Positions 51,494 to 59,913 of a stretch of DNA of 64,000 bases are shown here, piece after piece. Source of the DNA: Micromonospora violae (lineage in GTDB: Bacteria > Actinomycetota > Actinomycetes > Mycobacteriales > Micromonosporaceae); contig NZ_SHKK01000001.1 in NCBI RefSeq assembly GCF_004217135.1, positions 4,650,001 through 4,714,000 on the forward strand, written 5' to 3'. The position numbers and the translations under genes are program-made. The notes beneath the pieces were generated by a model. It saw nothing but the letters and a program-made list of their open reading frames with translations. It ran no database searches and was not told where the DNA came from. How positions within the stretch are numbered: the first letter of the stretch is position 1; every line of letters starts with the position of its first letter.

Positions 51494-52513
51494 CTAGTCA
51501 GCCACGGGCCGGCGCGCCGCGTAGGAGACCGTGTCCGCCCCGACGTGCAGGCCGGTCAGGTGACCCCCGGCCACCCCCAGCTCACGCAGCCAGGACACCT
51601 CGGCGGCGTGGTCACCGCCGGTCGGGAACTCGCGGTCGTACGCATCGAAACGCCGGTCGCGCAGCGCCGCGCGGGCGGCCCGCGCCTCGGCGTACCGCGC
51701 GGTGAGCGCCGCAGCGTCGTCGGTGCGCAGCGCGGCGGCCAGGTCGTCCAGGAACGCGGTGACCTCGGCCAGCTCACCCAGCACCCGGTCCCGGTTGCCG
51801 AGCAGCATGTTGGCGGTCCGCTCGGCCGGGGTTCCGGCGACCCGGGTGCCGTCGGAGAAGCTGCCGGCGGCGAGCGCGAGTATCGCGTCACGCAGCGATG
51901 CGCGCTGCACCGCCCCGGCCAGCGCGCCGGCCAGCAGGTGCGGCACGTGCGAGGCGAGCGCGGCAGCCGAGTCGTGCTCCGTGGCGGACATCGGCACCAC
52001 CCGGGCCTCGAAGAGCCGCACCAACAGCTCGGCCAACCAGCGGAACGCGCTGGTGGCCGGCCCGGGCGCCGGACAGAGCACCCACGCCGCACCAACGAGC
52101 AGGTCCGACCGCGCGGCCGTCAAGCCAGCCCGGTCGGTGCCCGCCATCGGGTGCCCGGGCACGAACCGATGGGTCAGCCCCTGCGCGGCGGCGAACGCCG
52201 CCACCTGCTCCTTGGTGCTACCGACGTCGGTCAACACGCAGTGCTCACCGGTCATCGCCGCCACCTCGACCAACGTCGCCGGCAGGGTGGGCAACGGCCC
52301 GCACAGGAAGACCACGTCCCGGTCGGCCACCGCGTCGACCAGCCGGTCCGGCGCGGGCACGCCCACTTGGCGGGTCTCCCGCCGGGTCGCCGGGTCGGGG
52401 TCCCACCCGATCACGTCGACGCCGGCGGCGTACATCCGGAGCAGCACCGAGCCACCGATCAGGCCGGTGCCGACCACCGCCGCCCGCACCCGCGCGCCCG
52501 GTTCGTCCACCAT
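51494..52513 (-). CDS. tyrA: Prephenate dehydrogenase (TyrA)
   Basis: 339 residues from ATG 52513 with GAGGTG upstream. NAD(P) fold AAVVGTGLIGGSVLLRMYAA, then CVLTDVGSTKEQVAAFAAAQ and FVPGHPMAGTDRAGLTAARS, with the catalytic His in the HPMAG segment. The helical second domain follows (SATEHDSAAALASHVPHLLA). It oxidises and decarboxylates prephenate to 4-hydroxyphenylpyruvate for tyrosine. No ACT domain is visible. It is divergent from the M48 protease gene. Confidence 0.92.
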   Translation of the reverse strand: MVDEPGARVRAAVVGTGLIGGSVLLRMYAAGVDVIGWDPDPATRRETRQVGVPAPDRLVDAVADRDVVFLCGPLPTLPATLVEVAAMTGEHCVLTDVGSTKEQVAAFAAAQGLTHRFVPGHPMAGTDRAGLTAARSDLLVGAAWVLCPAPGPATSAFRWLAELLVRLFEARVVPMSATEHDSAAALASHVPHLLAGALAGAVQRASLRDAILALAAGSFSDGTRVAGTPAERTANMLLGNRDRVLGELAEVTAFLDDLAAALRTDDAAALTARYAEARAARAALRDRRFDAYDREFPTGGDHAAEVSWLRELGVAGGHLTGLHVGADTVSYAARRPVAD

Positions 52514-52740
52514 CCGCACACCTCGACGTTCCTGCTGGGGTACGGGACCGCACGGCCCCGACCAGGTCCGGGCCGAGGATATCGTTCGGGCCCGCCGGCC
52601 CCCGCCCGCTGCATCGATCGGGCTGACCGTAGATCTTGACGAGGCCGACCCGAAAGGGGTTGTCCACTTCAGAACCGACGTCGTACGGTCCGCACCGCCG
52701 CCCGCCGCTCCGATGCGGGCACACAGCGGAGGGAAACGAA

Positions 52741-54582
52741 ATGTCCGCGACATACCGGGCGCTCGCCTCGGTGGTCATGTTGATCGGCTTCTACGTCGTC
52801 GCGCTCCTCCAGCTCGCCGCCGTCGCCGCGCTCGGGGTCTGGCTGTTCAGTCACACCAACGGCCTCGTCACCGGCAAGGTGCTGCTGCCCCTGGTCGTCG
52901 CGCTGGGCGCGGTGGCCGTCGGGCTCTGGCGGGCGATGCGCGCGAAGAACGAGCCGGCCCCGGGCCTGATCCTCACCGAACGGGAAGCCCCGGGCCTGTG
53001 GGCTGCCGTCCGCGAGCTGGCAACCGCCGTCGACACCCGCGCCCCGGACGAGATCCGGCTGGTGCCCGAGGTGAACGCCGCGGTCGCCGAGCAGAGCCAA
53101 CTGCTCGGCCTGATTGGTGGACGACGCACCCTGTACGTCGGCCTGCCGCTGCTCCAGGCGTTGCGGATGGACCAGTTACGCTCGGTGCTGGCACACGAGC
53201 TGGGCCACTACTCCGGCAAGCACACCCGCCTCGGCGCGGTGGCGTACCGGGGTCGGCTGGCAATCGCGGAGACGCTGAACCGGATCAGCCCCCGCAACCC
53301 GATCGGCTGGGTCTTCAAGGGTTACGCCCGGCTCTACCTGATCGTGGACAACGCCGCGTCCCGCCGGCAGGAGCTGGAGGCCGACCGGTCCTCCGTACTG
53401 CTGGCCGGGCCGGACGCCGCGGCCTCCGCGCTGCGTGCCCTGCCGGCGCTCGACGCGGCCTGGGGCTTCTTCATGCGCCGGTACGTCGAGCCGGGCTGGT
53501 CCGCCGAGCTGGCGCCGGACGACCTCTTCGGCGGCTTCGGCCACCTGCTGCGCGGCCGGCAGGACGAGATCGACCAGCTGCGGGAGAACACCCCCGACCG
53601 GAAGCCGTCACGGTGGGACACCCACCCGCCGATCGGCGTCCGGGTGGCCGCGATGGCGGGTCTGCCGGCGGGAGCGGCCACGTCCGACGACCGGCCCGCC
53701 GCGCTGCTGCTCGCCGACATCGACACCGCCGGTCGGCAGTTGCAGGGCATCGTGGTCGACCACGGCCACCGTCAGCTGCTGCCCTGGCCGCAGTTCATCG
53801 CCGCGGCGATCGCGGCCGGGGTGCAACAGCAGGCGGACAGCGTCTACCGGGCGGTGGGGCGTTTCGCCGGCGTCAGCGGGCCGGGCCTCACGACGGTGCT
53901 GGACCTGGTGCGCTCCGGTCGGTTGGGCGAGTTCGCCGAACAGTTCTTCGGCGACGCCACCGGCGAGGAGGCCGCCGCCCGGTTCGCCGGAACGATGGAG
54001 ATGCTGCTCGACAACGCAGCCGTCCGCTCCGGTCGGGCCCACTGGCAGCTCTCCTGGTCCGGTCCGGCCCAGTTCGTCGGGCCGGAGGGGCAACCGTGGG
54101 ACCTCGCCGAGATCGCCAAGCTGGCCGTCGCGCCGCAGACCCTGGACGTGGCGCTGGCCCGCCTCACCGAGTTGGGCATCGACCCCGCCGGCGCGACGGT
54201 GGTGGAGGACCGGGTCTCCGGGCGGGACGCCGACCTGATCGGCGCGCTGGCCAACATCAAGATCGACGGTACGGAGCACGACGTCCTCGTCCTCGACCGA
54301 GGGCTGGTCCTGGTCGCCGACCCCGGCAAGGCCAGTCAGGGCGAGAAGCGGCTCGGCGAGTTGGTCACCTCGGTGCCGATCGCGGAGCTGGCCGCCCGGC
54401 ACACGTTCCTGCCGTACGAGGAGATCGTCTCCGTGGACGTCACGCGGGAGATACCGCTGAAGGCGGAGCTGACCATGCACGACGGCCGGGTGCTCGCCAT
54501 CCAGGAGCTGTACTCCAGCGAACTGCTGGAGAAGCAGAGCCGGAAGACCCTGCTGCGGGTCTTCGGCCAGATCGGCGACTGA
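52741..54582 (+). CDS. M48 family membrane metallopeptidase
   Basis: 613 residues from ATG 52741 with GGAGGGAAACGA upstream. Two N-terminal membrane helices (about 10-33 and 47-63) precede the zinc site HELGHY at His152-Glu153-His156 (SVLAHELGHYSGKHTRL), and a third ligand is in QELEADRSSVLLAGP. A third hydrophobic segment follows NPIGWVFKGYARLYLIV. The C-terminal 250 residues are a soluble region without a recognised domain, longer than in HtpX. Likely cuts membrane or envelope proteins. Ends at a terminator facing dapC. Confidence 0.9.
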   Translation: MSATYRALASVVMLIGFYVVALLQLAAVAALGVWLFSHTNGLVTGKVLLPLVVALGAVAVGLWRAMRAKNEPAPGLILTEREAPGLWAAVRELATAVDTRAPDEIRLVPEVNAAVAEQSQLLGLIGGRRTLYVGLPLLQALRMDQLRSVLAHELGHYSGKHTRLGAVAYRGRLAIAETLNRISPRNPIGWVFKGYARLYLIVDNAASRRQELEADRSSVLLAGPDAAASALRALPALDAAWGFFMRRYVEPGWSAELAPDDLFGGFGHLLRGRQDEIDQLRENTPDRKPSRWDTHPPIGVRVAAMAGLPAGAATSDDRPAALLLADIDTAGRQLQGIVVDHGHRQLLPWPQFIAAAIAAGVQQQADSVYRAVGRFAGVSGPGLTTVLDLVRSGRLGEFAEQFFGDATGEEAAARFAGTMEMLLDNAAVRSGRAHWQLSWSGPAQFVGPEGQPWDLAEIAKLAVAPQTLDVALARLTELGIDPAGATVVEDRVSGRDADLIGALANIKIDGTEHDVLVLDRGLVLVADPGKASQGEKRLGELVTSVPIAELAARHTFLPYEEIVSVDVTREIPLKAELTMHDGRVLAIQELYSSELLEKQSRKTLLRVFGQIGD

Positions 54583-54588
54583 CGCGTG

Positions 54589-54619
54589 CGGGCGGTCGAC
54601 CTACCGGATCGACCGCCCG
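54589..54619. terminator. Bidirectional terminator between the M48 gene and dapC
   Basis: A perfect 11-bp stem, CGGGCGGTCGA / TCGACCGCCCG, with a 9-nt loop, between converging genes. Confidence 0.7.
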
Positions 54620-54627
54620 GACCGCGA

Positions 54628-55731
54628 TCAGGCGAGGCGGGCGGCGACGCTGGCGATGTGCTCGTCAGACTCGGTCAGCGCGACCCGGACGTACTTCCCG
54701 GCCGTCGGGCCGTAGAAGACGCCAGCGGCGACCAGGATGCCCCGACGGGCCAGCCAGTCGACCGTCTGCCAGCAGTCCTCACCCCTGGTCAGCCAGAGGT
54801 AGAGACCCGCCTCGGAGTGCTCGACGGTGAACCCGGCACCGGTGAACGCCGCGGTGAGCACCTCCCGCCGGGCGCGGTAACGCTCCCGCTGCTCCTCGGC
54901 GTGCCGCTCGTCCTGCAACGCGGCCACCATGGCCGCCTGCACCGGAGCGGGCACGATCATGCCCGCGTGCTTGCGAACCTTGAGCAGCTCGGCGACGAGC
55001 GCCGGGTCGCCGGCCACGAAACCGGCCCGGTAACCGGCGAGGTTGGACCGCTTGGAGAGTGAGTGCAGAGCCAGCACACCGGCATAGCTGCCCCCGCTGA
55101 CCTGCGGCGACAGCACCGAAACCGGCTCCGCCGACCAGCCCAACGGCAGGTAGCACTCGTCACTCGCGACCACCGCGCCACGTTCGCGGGCCCAGTCGAC
55201 CACCTTGCGCAGGTGCGCCGCGGGCAGCACCCGGCCGGTCGGGTTGCCGGGCGAGTTCACCCAGACCAACCGAACCCGCGAGGTCGGCCCGACCGACGTC
55301 AGCGAATCGGTACGGACGACGGTGGCGCCGGCCAGCCGGGCACCGTCCTCGTAGGTGGGGTACGCGATCGACGGCACCACCACCACGTCACCCGGGCCGA
55401 TGCCGAGCAGCGTCGGCAACCAGGCCACCAGCTCCTTCGAACCGATGGTCGGCAGCACACCGAGACCGTCGACGCCTGCGCCGCAGGCTCGGGACACCCA
55501 CGCCGCGATCGCGGCCCGCAACGCCGGGGTGCCGGCGGTCAGCGGGTAACCGGGAGCATCGGACGCGTCAGCCAACGCCCGCCGGATCACCTCGGGCACC
55601 GGGTCGACCGGCGTACCCATGGAGAGGTTGATCAGGCCCTCGGGATGCGCCGCGGCCAGCGTGGCCGCGGCGTCCAGGGTGTCCCAGGTGAACTCGGGCA
55701 GCCGCGACGAGACCGGCGCGGGCCGGTTCAG
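54628..55731 (-). CDS. dapC: Succinyldiaminopimelate aminotransferase (DapC), apparent CTG start
   Basis: 367 residues if translation begins at the CTG (complement 55729-55731) that overlaps the ferredoxin stop as CTGA. This gives MNRPAPVSSRLPEFTWDTLD, the expected family N-terminus. No ATG, GTG or TTG exists near this point in frame; the next upstream option is about 130 bases inside the ferredoxin gene. Class I aminotransferase motifs: NSPGNPTGRVLPAAHL, ASDECYLPLGW and the PLP lysine in LHSLSKRSNLAGYRAGF. It makes N-succinyl-LL-diaminopimelate, the substrate of DapE at 43980. The ferredoxin-dapC pairing occurs in many actinobacteria. Confidence 0.9.
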   Translation of the reverse strand: MNRPAPVSSRLPEFTWDTLDAAATLAAAHPEGLINLSMGTPVDPVPEVIRRALADASDAPGYPLTAGTPALRAAIAAWVSRACGAGVDGLGVLPTIGSKELVAWLPTLLGIGPGDVVVVPSIAYPTYEDGARLAGATVVRTDSLTSVGPTSRVRLVWVNSPGNPTGRVLPAAHLRKVVDWARERGAVVASDECYLPLGWSAEPVSVLSPQVSGGSYAGVLALHSLSKRSNLAGYRAGFVAGDPALVAELLKVRKHAGMIVPAPVQAAMVAALQDERHAEEQRERYRARREVLTAAFTGAGFTVEHSEAGLYLWLTRGEDCWQTVDWLARRGILVAAGVFYGPTAGKYVRVALTESDEHIASVAARLA

Positions 55732-56054
55732 TGCCCCTCGCCGCGTGGCGGCTGCGCGGCGACGAAGGTGGCGTCCTTCTCCACCTTGCCGATCTTCGAG
55801 GCGCCACCGGGCGAGCCCAGGTCCTCGAAGAACTCGTAGTTCGCGCCGGTGTAGTCCTTCCACTGCTCCGGGACGTCGTCCTCGTAGAAGATCGCCTCCA
55901 CGGGGCAGACGGGCTCACAGGCACCACAGTCGACGCACTCGTCGGGGTGGATGTAGAGCATCCGATTGCCCTCGTAAATGCAGTCGACCGGGCACTCCTC
56001 GATGCATGCCTTGTCGAGCACATCCACGCACGGCTCGGCGATGATGTAGGTCAC
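55728..56054 (-). CDS. fdxA: 7Fe ferredoxin (FdxA/FdxC type)
   Basis: 108 residues from GTG 56054 with GGAGGAGAAGACCG upstream. VTYIIAEPCVDVLDKACIEE holds the first cluster cysteines, followed by CPVDCIYEGNRML; the second set is CVDCGACEPVCPVEAIFYED, the C-x2-C-x2-C-x3-CP pattern of a 4Fe-4S site. With C9, C17 and C50 it matches the 3Fe-4S/4Fe-4S ferredoxins. It probably passes electrons to cytochromes P450 or other oxidoreductases. Coupled to dapC by a four-base overlap. Confidence 0.93.
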   Translation of the reverse strand: MTYIIAEPCVDVLDKACIEECPVDCIYEGNRMLYIHPDECVDCGACEPVCPVEAIFYEDDVPEQWKDYTGANYEFFEDLGSPGGASKIGKVEKDATFVAAQPPRGEGH

Positions 56055-56133
56055 CGGTCTTCTCCTCCGCAAGACTCGCCGCGATCTCCCGCGACGGTAA
56101 GAGCCTAGTATCTCGCCGGGGAGGGGGTCGATC

Positions 56134-57297
56134 GTGCTCCGACAGCAGGATGTGGGACACCGAATCGTGGTCCGCCGTATTGTGGGGATTCGCGAAGGCC
56201 GGCCACAATTTTCCGATGCCCTCGGCGAGCTGGTCGAGCTGAGCGAGACTCATCTCACGCTGGCCACCGCGCAGGGGCAGTTACGGGTCCCGGTGGCGCA
56301 GGTCCACCGCGCCAAACGCGTACCACCCACCCGTCGGCCCACCGCCGCCGCCGTCGTGGCCCTGGAGCGGGCCGCCGACGAGGCCTGGCCGGCACCGACA
56401 CGGGGCCGACTCGGGGACTGGCTGCTCCGGTCGGCCGAGGGATGGACCGGGCGCGCCAACTCGGCACTGCCGATCGGCGACCCGGACCGACCGCTGGCCG
56501 CCGCCGTCGACGCGGTGGAACGCTGGTACGCCGAGCTGGGCCAACCCGCGTTGATCAACACGCCGCTGCCGCTCGCCGCACCGGTCGGCGCCGAACTGGA
56601 CGCCCGCGGCTGGGGCACCCGCCCACCAGTACTGGTGCAGACCGCGCCGCTACCCGTGCTGACGTCAACCTCGGCCGGCGGGTTGGCCGGCGGGCGGGGT
56701 AACGGGCGCGGCGACGGAGTGGCCGGCGCGGCGGCCGACGAGCAGGGCGGCGGGGTGGTCGGCGGGCAGGGCGGCGCGGCGGCCGACGAGCAGGGCGGCG
56801 CGGCGGCCGACGAGCAGGGCGGCGCGGCGGCCGACGGGCAGGCCGGCGCGACGGGCGACGGGCAGGGCGGCGCGACGGGCGACGGGCAGGGCGGCGCGAT
56901 CGTCGAGCTGGCCACCGCGCCGAGCGACGAGTGGCTGGCCATCGCCGCCGGCCGCAAGGGCGGCCTGCCGGACGCCGCCTGGCACGTCCTCACCGCGGTG
57001 GACCAGGTCCGCTTCGCCCACGTGTACGCCGACGGCACCCTGGCGGCCATCGGCCGCGGCACGGTGACCGGCCAGGGGCGCTGGCTGGGCCTCAGCCTGA
57101 TCGAAGTCCTACCGGCGGCCCGCCGACAAGGGTTCGCCGGCCGGGTGATCCACGAACTGGCGACCTGGGGCGCCTCCGCTGGCGCGACGCACGCGTTCCT
57201 CCAGGTCGAGCAGCGCAACACGGCAGCGGTCACGCTCTACCAGAGTCTTGGCCTCGTCACCCATCACACCTACCTGACTCGGGTCGCCCCAACCTGA
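56134..57297 (+). CDS. GNAT acetyltransferase, Rv0428c-like, with repeat-expanded linker
   Basis: 387 residues from GTG 56134 with GGGGAGGGGG upstream. N-terminal SH3-like part (RIVVRRIVGIREGRPQFSDA and VPVAQVHRAKRVPP), a middle domain (ERAADEAWPAPTRGRLGDWL, WYAELGQPALINTPLPL), then a C-terminal GNAT fold with the acetyl-CoA loop EVLPAARRQGFAGRVIHELA and QVEQRNTAAVTLYQSLGL. Between them residues 198-253 are seven 8-residue Gly/Ala repeats encoded by a 24-bp minisatellite, absent from what I recall of the family. The acceptor is unknown. The gene ends in a repeat-rich gene-free region. Confidence 0.82.
   Translation: MLRQQDVGHRIVVRRIVGIREGRPQFSDALGELVELSETHLTLATAQGQLRVPVAQVHRAKRVPPTRRPTAAAVVALERAADEAWPAPTRGRLGDWLLRSAEGWTGRANSALPIGDPDRPLAAAVDAVERWYAELGQPALINTPLPLAAPVGAELDARGWGTRPPVLVQTAPLPVLTSTSAGGLAGGRGNGRGDGVAGAAADEQGGGVVGGQGGAAADEQGGAAADEQGGAAADGQAGATGDGQGGATGDGQGGAIVELATAPSDEWLAIAAGRKGGLPDAAWHVLTAVDQVRFAHVYADGTLAAIGRGTVTGQGRWLGLSLIEVLPAARRQGFAGRVIHELATWGASAGATHAFLQVEQRNTAAVTLYQSLGLVTHHTYLTRVAPT
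56725..56892 (+). repeat. 24-bp in-frame minisatellite, seven units
   Basis: Seven consecutive 24-bp units begin at 56725, 56749, 56773, 56797, 56821, 56845 and 56869. They encode GAAADEQG, GGVVGGQG, GAAADEQG, GAAADEQG, GAAADGQA, GATGDGQG and GATGDGQG. The third and fourth units are identical, as are the sixth and seventh, indicating recent slippage. Confidence 0.9.
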
Positions 57298-57298
57298 C

Positions 57299-57450
57299 CC
57301 CGGCCCGGCGCGGCCCTGCTCTGCGCGGCCCTGCCCGGCGCGGCCCGGCCCGGCGCGGCCCGGCCCGGCCCGGCGCGGCCCGGCGCGGCCCGGCGCGGCC
57401 CGGCGCGGCGCGGCCCGGCGCGGCGCGGCCCTGCGCGGCGCGGCGCTACT
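57299..57450. repeat. GC-only tandem repeat of CCCGGCGCGG units
   Basis: About 150 bases made of imperfect 5- and 10-bp units (CCCGG, CGCGG), starting immediately after the GNAT stop codon. Together with the palindromes at 57490 and 57650 and the repeat at 57767 it fills the 567-base region 57298-57864, which contains no credible gene. Confidence 0.8.
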
Positions 57451-57489
57451 CCGGCCGGTCCGGCCCTGGCCGGGGCGGCCTCGTCGCCG

Positions 57490-57566
57490 TGATCGACTCG
57501 GTTTTCAGGAAGTCGCGGTATCCCGGCGCCCAGGACACCCCGACTTCAAGAAAACCGAGTCGATCA
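57490..57566. repeat. 77-bp intergenic palindrome, copy B
   Basis: Perfect 17-bp outer arms, TGATCGACTCGGTTTTC and GAAAACCGAGTCGATCA, and inner arms GAAGTCG (57509-57515) and CGACTTC (57541-57547). Nearly identical to copy C 160 bp downstream and the same length as copy A at 14254. Confidence 0.88.
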
Positions 57567-57649
57567 AGCACGAGCACCGGGCTGAAGCGCCGAACATGCG
57601 CGACCCCGCCAACACACCCGACCGCACTCACGAACATGGCCCGAAGCCT

Positions 57650-57726
57650 TGATCGACTCGGCTTTCAGGAGGTCGCGGTATCCCCGCGCCCAGGACACCC
57701 CGACTTCAAGAAAACCGAGTCGATCA
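57650..57726. repeat. 77-bp intergenic palindrome, copy C
   Basis: Same outer arms as copy B with one change (GGCTTTC) on the left and a shared loop containing CGCGCCCAGGACACCC. It begins exactly 160 bp after copy B, in the same orientation. Confidence 0.88.
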
Positions 57727-57766
57727 AGGGGCGTTCACAGTCGACCGCACGTAAGGCCCGGACGAC

Positions 57767-57845
57767 GGGCCACACCTACGGCCCGGACGGACGACGGGCC
57801 ACACCTACGGCCCGGACAGACCGGGGGGCCACACCTACGGCCCGG
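57767..57845. repeat. Three direct repeats with period 29-30 bp
   Basis: GGGCCACACCTACGGCCCGG occurs at 57767, 57796 and 57826, separated by 9-10 variable bases, ending 19 bases before the stop codon of the converging membrane gene. Too short and too few for a CRISPR array. Confidence 0.8.
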
Positions 57846-57864
57846 CCGAGGGCTCAGCGGGTGG

Positions 57865-58329
57865 TCAGCGGCGGACGACTCGGCGGGGCTTGGCGGCCTT
57901 GGCCTCGGCGAACCGCTTGAGCTGCTGGGAGCGGTAGTCGCGGCCGAGCGCGGTGAGCACCAGGTAGCCGATCAGCAGCCCAGCACCGGTGGCGAGCAGG
58001 TAGAGCCAGATCTGGGCGAAGAACGTCGCCGCACCGCCGGCGAACGGGTTGTGACCGACCAGCAAGGGCCCGACCAGTACGGTCAGCAGCATCGCCACCG
58101 GCACCACGAGCGCCATGTCGGCGGCCCAGTCCGCCAGTGGCCGGCGACGACCCCAGCGGAAGGCGACCACGGCGAGGGTCACCCCGATCACCGTGAACAT
58201 CACCAGTGATACCCGGTCAGCGGCGGTGTCGTCCGTGTCGAAGCCGAACCGGGTGATCAGTCGGGCGAGCACGTTGACCGCGAACAGCGCTGCTACGAGT
58301 ACCCCGATGTCACGCCACCGCTTGTCCAT
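57865..58329 (-). CDS. Four-helix membrane protein, hypothetical
   Basis: 154 residues from ATG 58329, preceded by GGAGGGTCCGACG. About four membrane helices are seen: DIGVLVAALFAVNVLARLIT, VSLVMFTVIGVTLAVVAF, MALVVPVAMLLTVLVGPLLV and QIWLYLLATGAGLLIGYLVL, ending in a basic tail (RFAEAKAAKPRRVVRR). No motif of known function. It lies downstream of mshB and the DUF-like membrane gene on the same strand, separated by about 115 bases. Confidence 0.7.
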   Translation of the reverse strand: MDKRWRDIGVLVAALFAVNVLARLITRFGFDTDDTAADRVSLVMFTVIGVTLAVVAFRWGRRRPLADWAADMALVVPVAMLLTVLVGPLLVGHNPFAGGAATFFAQIWLYLLATGAGLLIGYLVLTALGRDYRSQQLKRFAEAKAAKPRRVVRR

Positions 58330-58445
58330 CGTCGGACCCTCCTGCCGTACGCCCCGTCGAAGGGGTTCGTATTCCTGGCAGGAATATTTACCACCCCTAC
58401 CTGGGAGGCGTCATCAGCCGGACATAACCGGGAAGCGACCCGGGG

Positions 58446-58904
58446 TCAGCCGCCGAGCATGGGCGACTGCGGGGCGAGGATCTGCCGGAAGCCCATCACC
58501 GCGAAGGTCATCGCACCGGCCACGATCATGGCCAGCCCCACCCAGTTGTCGCCGGCCAGCAACAGGTCGCCCTCGCTGGTGCGGATGGCGGCGACCGCCA
58601 TCAGCGCGAACCACGGCACCGCCGGTAGCGCCACCGCCCAGCGGCGGCCGACCGCCTCGTACGCGAACCAGCTCAACACGATGTTGGCACCGATGGCGAA
58701 GAGCACCGACACGCCGATCAGTTGCCCGCCGACGCGGGCTGTGGCGAGCAGCAGCTCCAGCACGCCGGTCACCACTCCGGCGACGACCACGACGACCGCG
58801 CCGACCAGCCGGATGCCCAGGTCCAGCAGGCGCGGTGGTGGCCCCGCCGGCGGCGGAGCTTCCTGATCGTCGAGGACCGTCATCGGTGTGGCCGGCAGGG
58901 TCAC
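58446..58904 (-). CDS. Membrane protein coupled to mshB
   Basis: 152 residues if it starts at the GTG (complement 58902-58904) overlapping the mshB stop as GTGA; an ATG at 58883 would give 145 residues. After a proline-rich N-terminus ([20 protein letters not shown]) come about four hydrophobic segments ([69 protein letters not shown]). A membrane gene right behind mshB is also found in mycobacteria (Rv1171), suggesting a conserved but unknown role. Confidence 0.75.
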   Translation of the reverse strand: MTLPATPMTVLDDQEAPPPAGPPPRLLDLGIRLVGAVVVVVAGVVTGVLELLLATARVGGQLIGVSVLFAIGANIVLSWFAYEAVGRRWAVALPAVPWFALMAVAAIRTSEGDLLLAGDNWVGLAMIVAGAMTFAVMGFRQILAPQSPMLGG

Positions 58905-59827
58905 CGCAGACCCGCCGCCGCGACCGGGGAACGGTCCGGGGCGGTCTCCGGGGGGAGGCCGGCGAAGAGGTCGTCCTCCCAGCCGTACGGCCCGACGCCC
59001 GGCCCCTTCTCGCCGACCGCGAGGGTGAAGAACTCCACGCCCATGAACTCGCCGCCGAAGTTGCCCGCGATCGAGTAGAGCCAGGAGTTGGCCGGGATCT
59101 GGGTGGCGTGCGCCCGCATGGCGGCCTCCTTGGCCGAGTGCTGGTCGGTGCCGTCGATCCGGGCGGCGATCTGGTCGTCCGGGGTGCCGAAGGGCAGGTC
59201 GGCGATGTCCTCGATGCCGGCGAACGGGTTGTCGGAGGACTCGGCGAAGTGCGTCATGCCGGCCTCCAGGACGCTCAGCGGCAGGGCCGTCCAGTAGACC
59301 TTGAGTGGGGCGCAGCCCTCGGCGGCGGCCAGCTCGACGGCGCGCATGGCCACCCGGTGCGCCTGGATGTGGTCGGGGTGACCGTAGAAGCCGTTCGGGT
59401 CGTACGTGATGAGCACCTGCGGGCGTACCTCTCGCATGATCTCCACGAGATGCCCGGCGGCCTCGTCGAGGTCGGCCTGCCAGAAGGCCCGGGGGTGCTC
59501 GTTGGTCGCGAGCCCCATCATCCCGGAGTCGCGGTAGCGCCCGGCGCCGCCGAGGAAGCGGTGGTCGCTGACGCCGAGCGCGGCGCACGCGGCGGCCAGT
59601 TCGGCCACCCGGTACCCGCCGAGCTGGTCGGCTTCGGCGGCGGCGAGCTGGGCCAGCGCGGGCACATGGATCTCGCCCTCCTCGCCGAGCGTGCAGGTCA
59701 CCAGCGTGACGTGCGCCCCGGCGGCGGCGTAGTGGGCCATCGTCGAGCCGGTGCCGATCGACTCGTCGTCGGGGTGCGCGTGGACCAGCAGCAGGCGGCG
59801 GTCGGGCAGCATCGTCACGACGGTCAC
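58901..59827 (-). CDS. mshB: Mycothiol deacetylase MshB
   Basis: 308 residues from GTG 59827; a further GTG at 59881 with GGAGGTGAT directly before it would add 18 residues but leave little promoter room. The metal site is [20 protein letters not shown] (AHPDDE motif), with a third ligand in [17 protein letters not shown]. MshB removes acetate from GlcNAc-inositol in mycothiol synthesis; related Mca proteins cut mycothiol conjugates, but the motifs [20 protein letters not shown] and the membrane gene next door favour MshB. Confidence 0.88.
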   Translation of the reverse strand: MTVVTMLPDRRLLLVHAHPDDESIGTGSTMAHYAAAGAHVTLVTCTLGEEGEIHVPALAQLAAAEADQLGGYRVAELAAACAALGVSDHRFLGGAGRYRDSGMMGLATNEHPRAFWQADLDEAAGHLVEIMREVRPQVLITYDPNGFYGHPDHIQAHRVAMRAVELAAAEGCAPLKVYWTALPLSVLEAGMTHFAESSDNPFAGIEDIADLPFGTPDDQIAARIDGTDQHSAKEAAMRAHATQIPANSWLYSIAGNFGGEFMGVEFFTLAVGEKGPGVGPYGWEDDLFAGLPPETAPDRSPVAAAGLR

Positions 59828-59913
59828 TCTAACTGGCGGTTCGGCCCGGCCAACGCTGACGCGTCCGCCCAGGTCGGCCACATCACCTCCGCTCCCGCTC
59901 TACGATTTGGCGT

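Noticed and set aside
57767..57845. Three direct repeats with about 10-bp spacers, considered as a CRISPR array.
   Set aside because: Spacers are too short and related, there are only three copies, and no cas genes are present.
56931..57920. A 329-codon frame crossing the end of the GNAT gene and the repeat region.
   Set aside because: It is a frame-shifted shadow through GC repeats, with an amino-acid composition (RGPAR repeats) that has no protein-like character.
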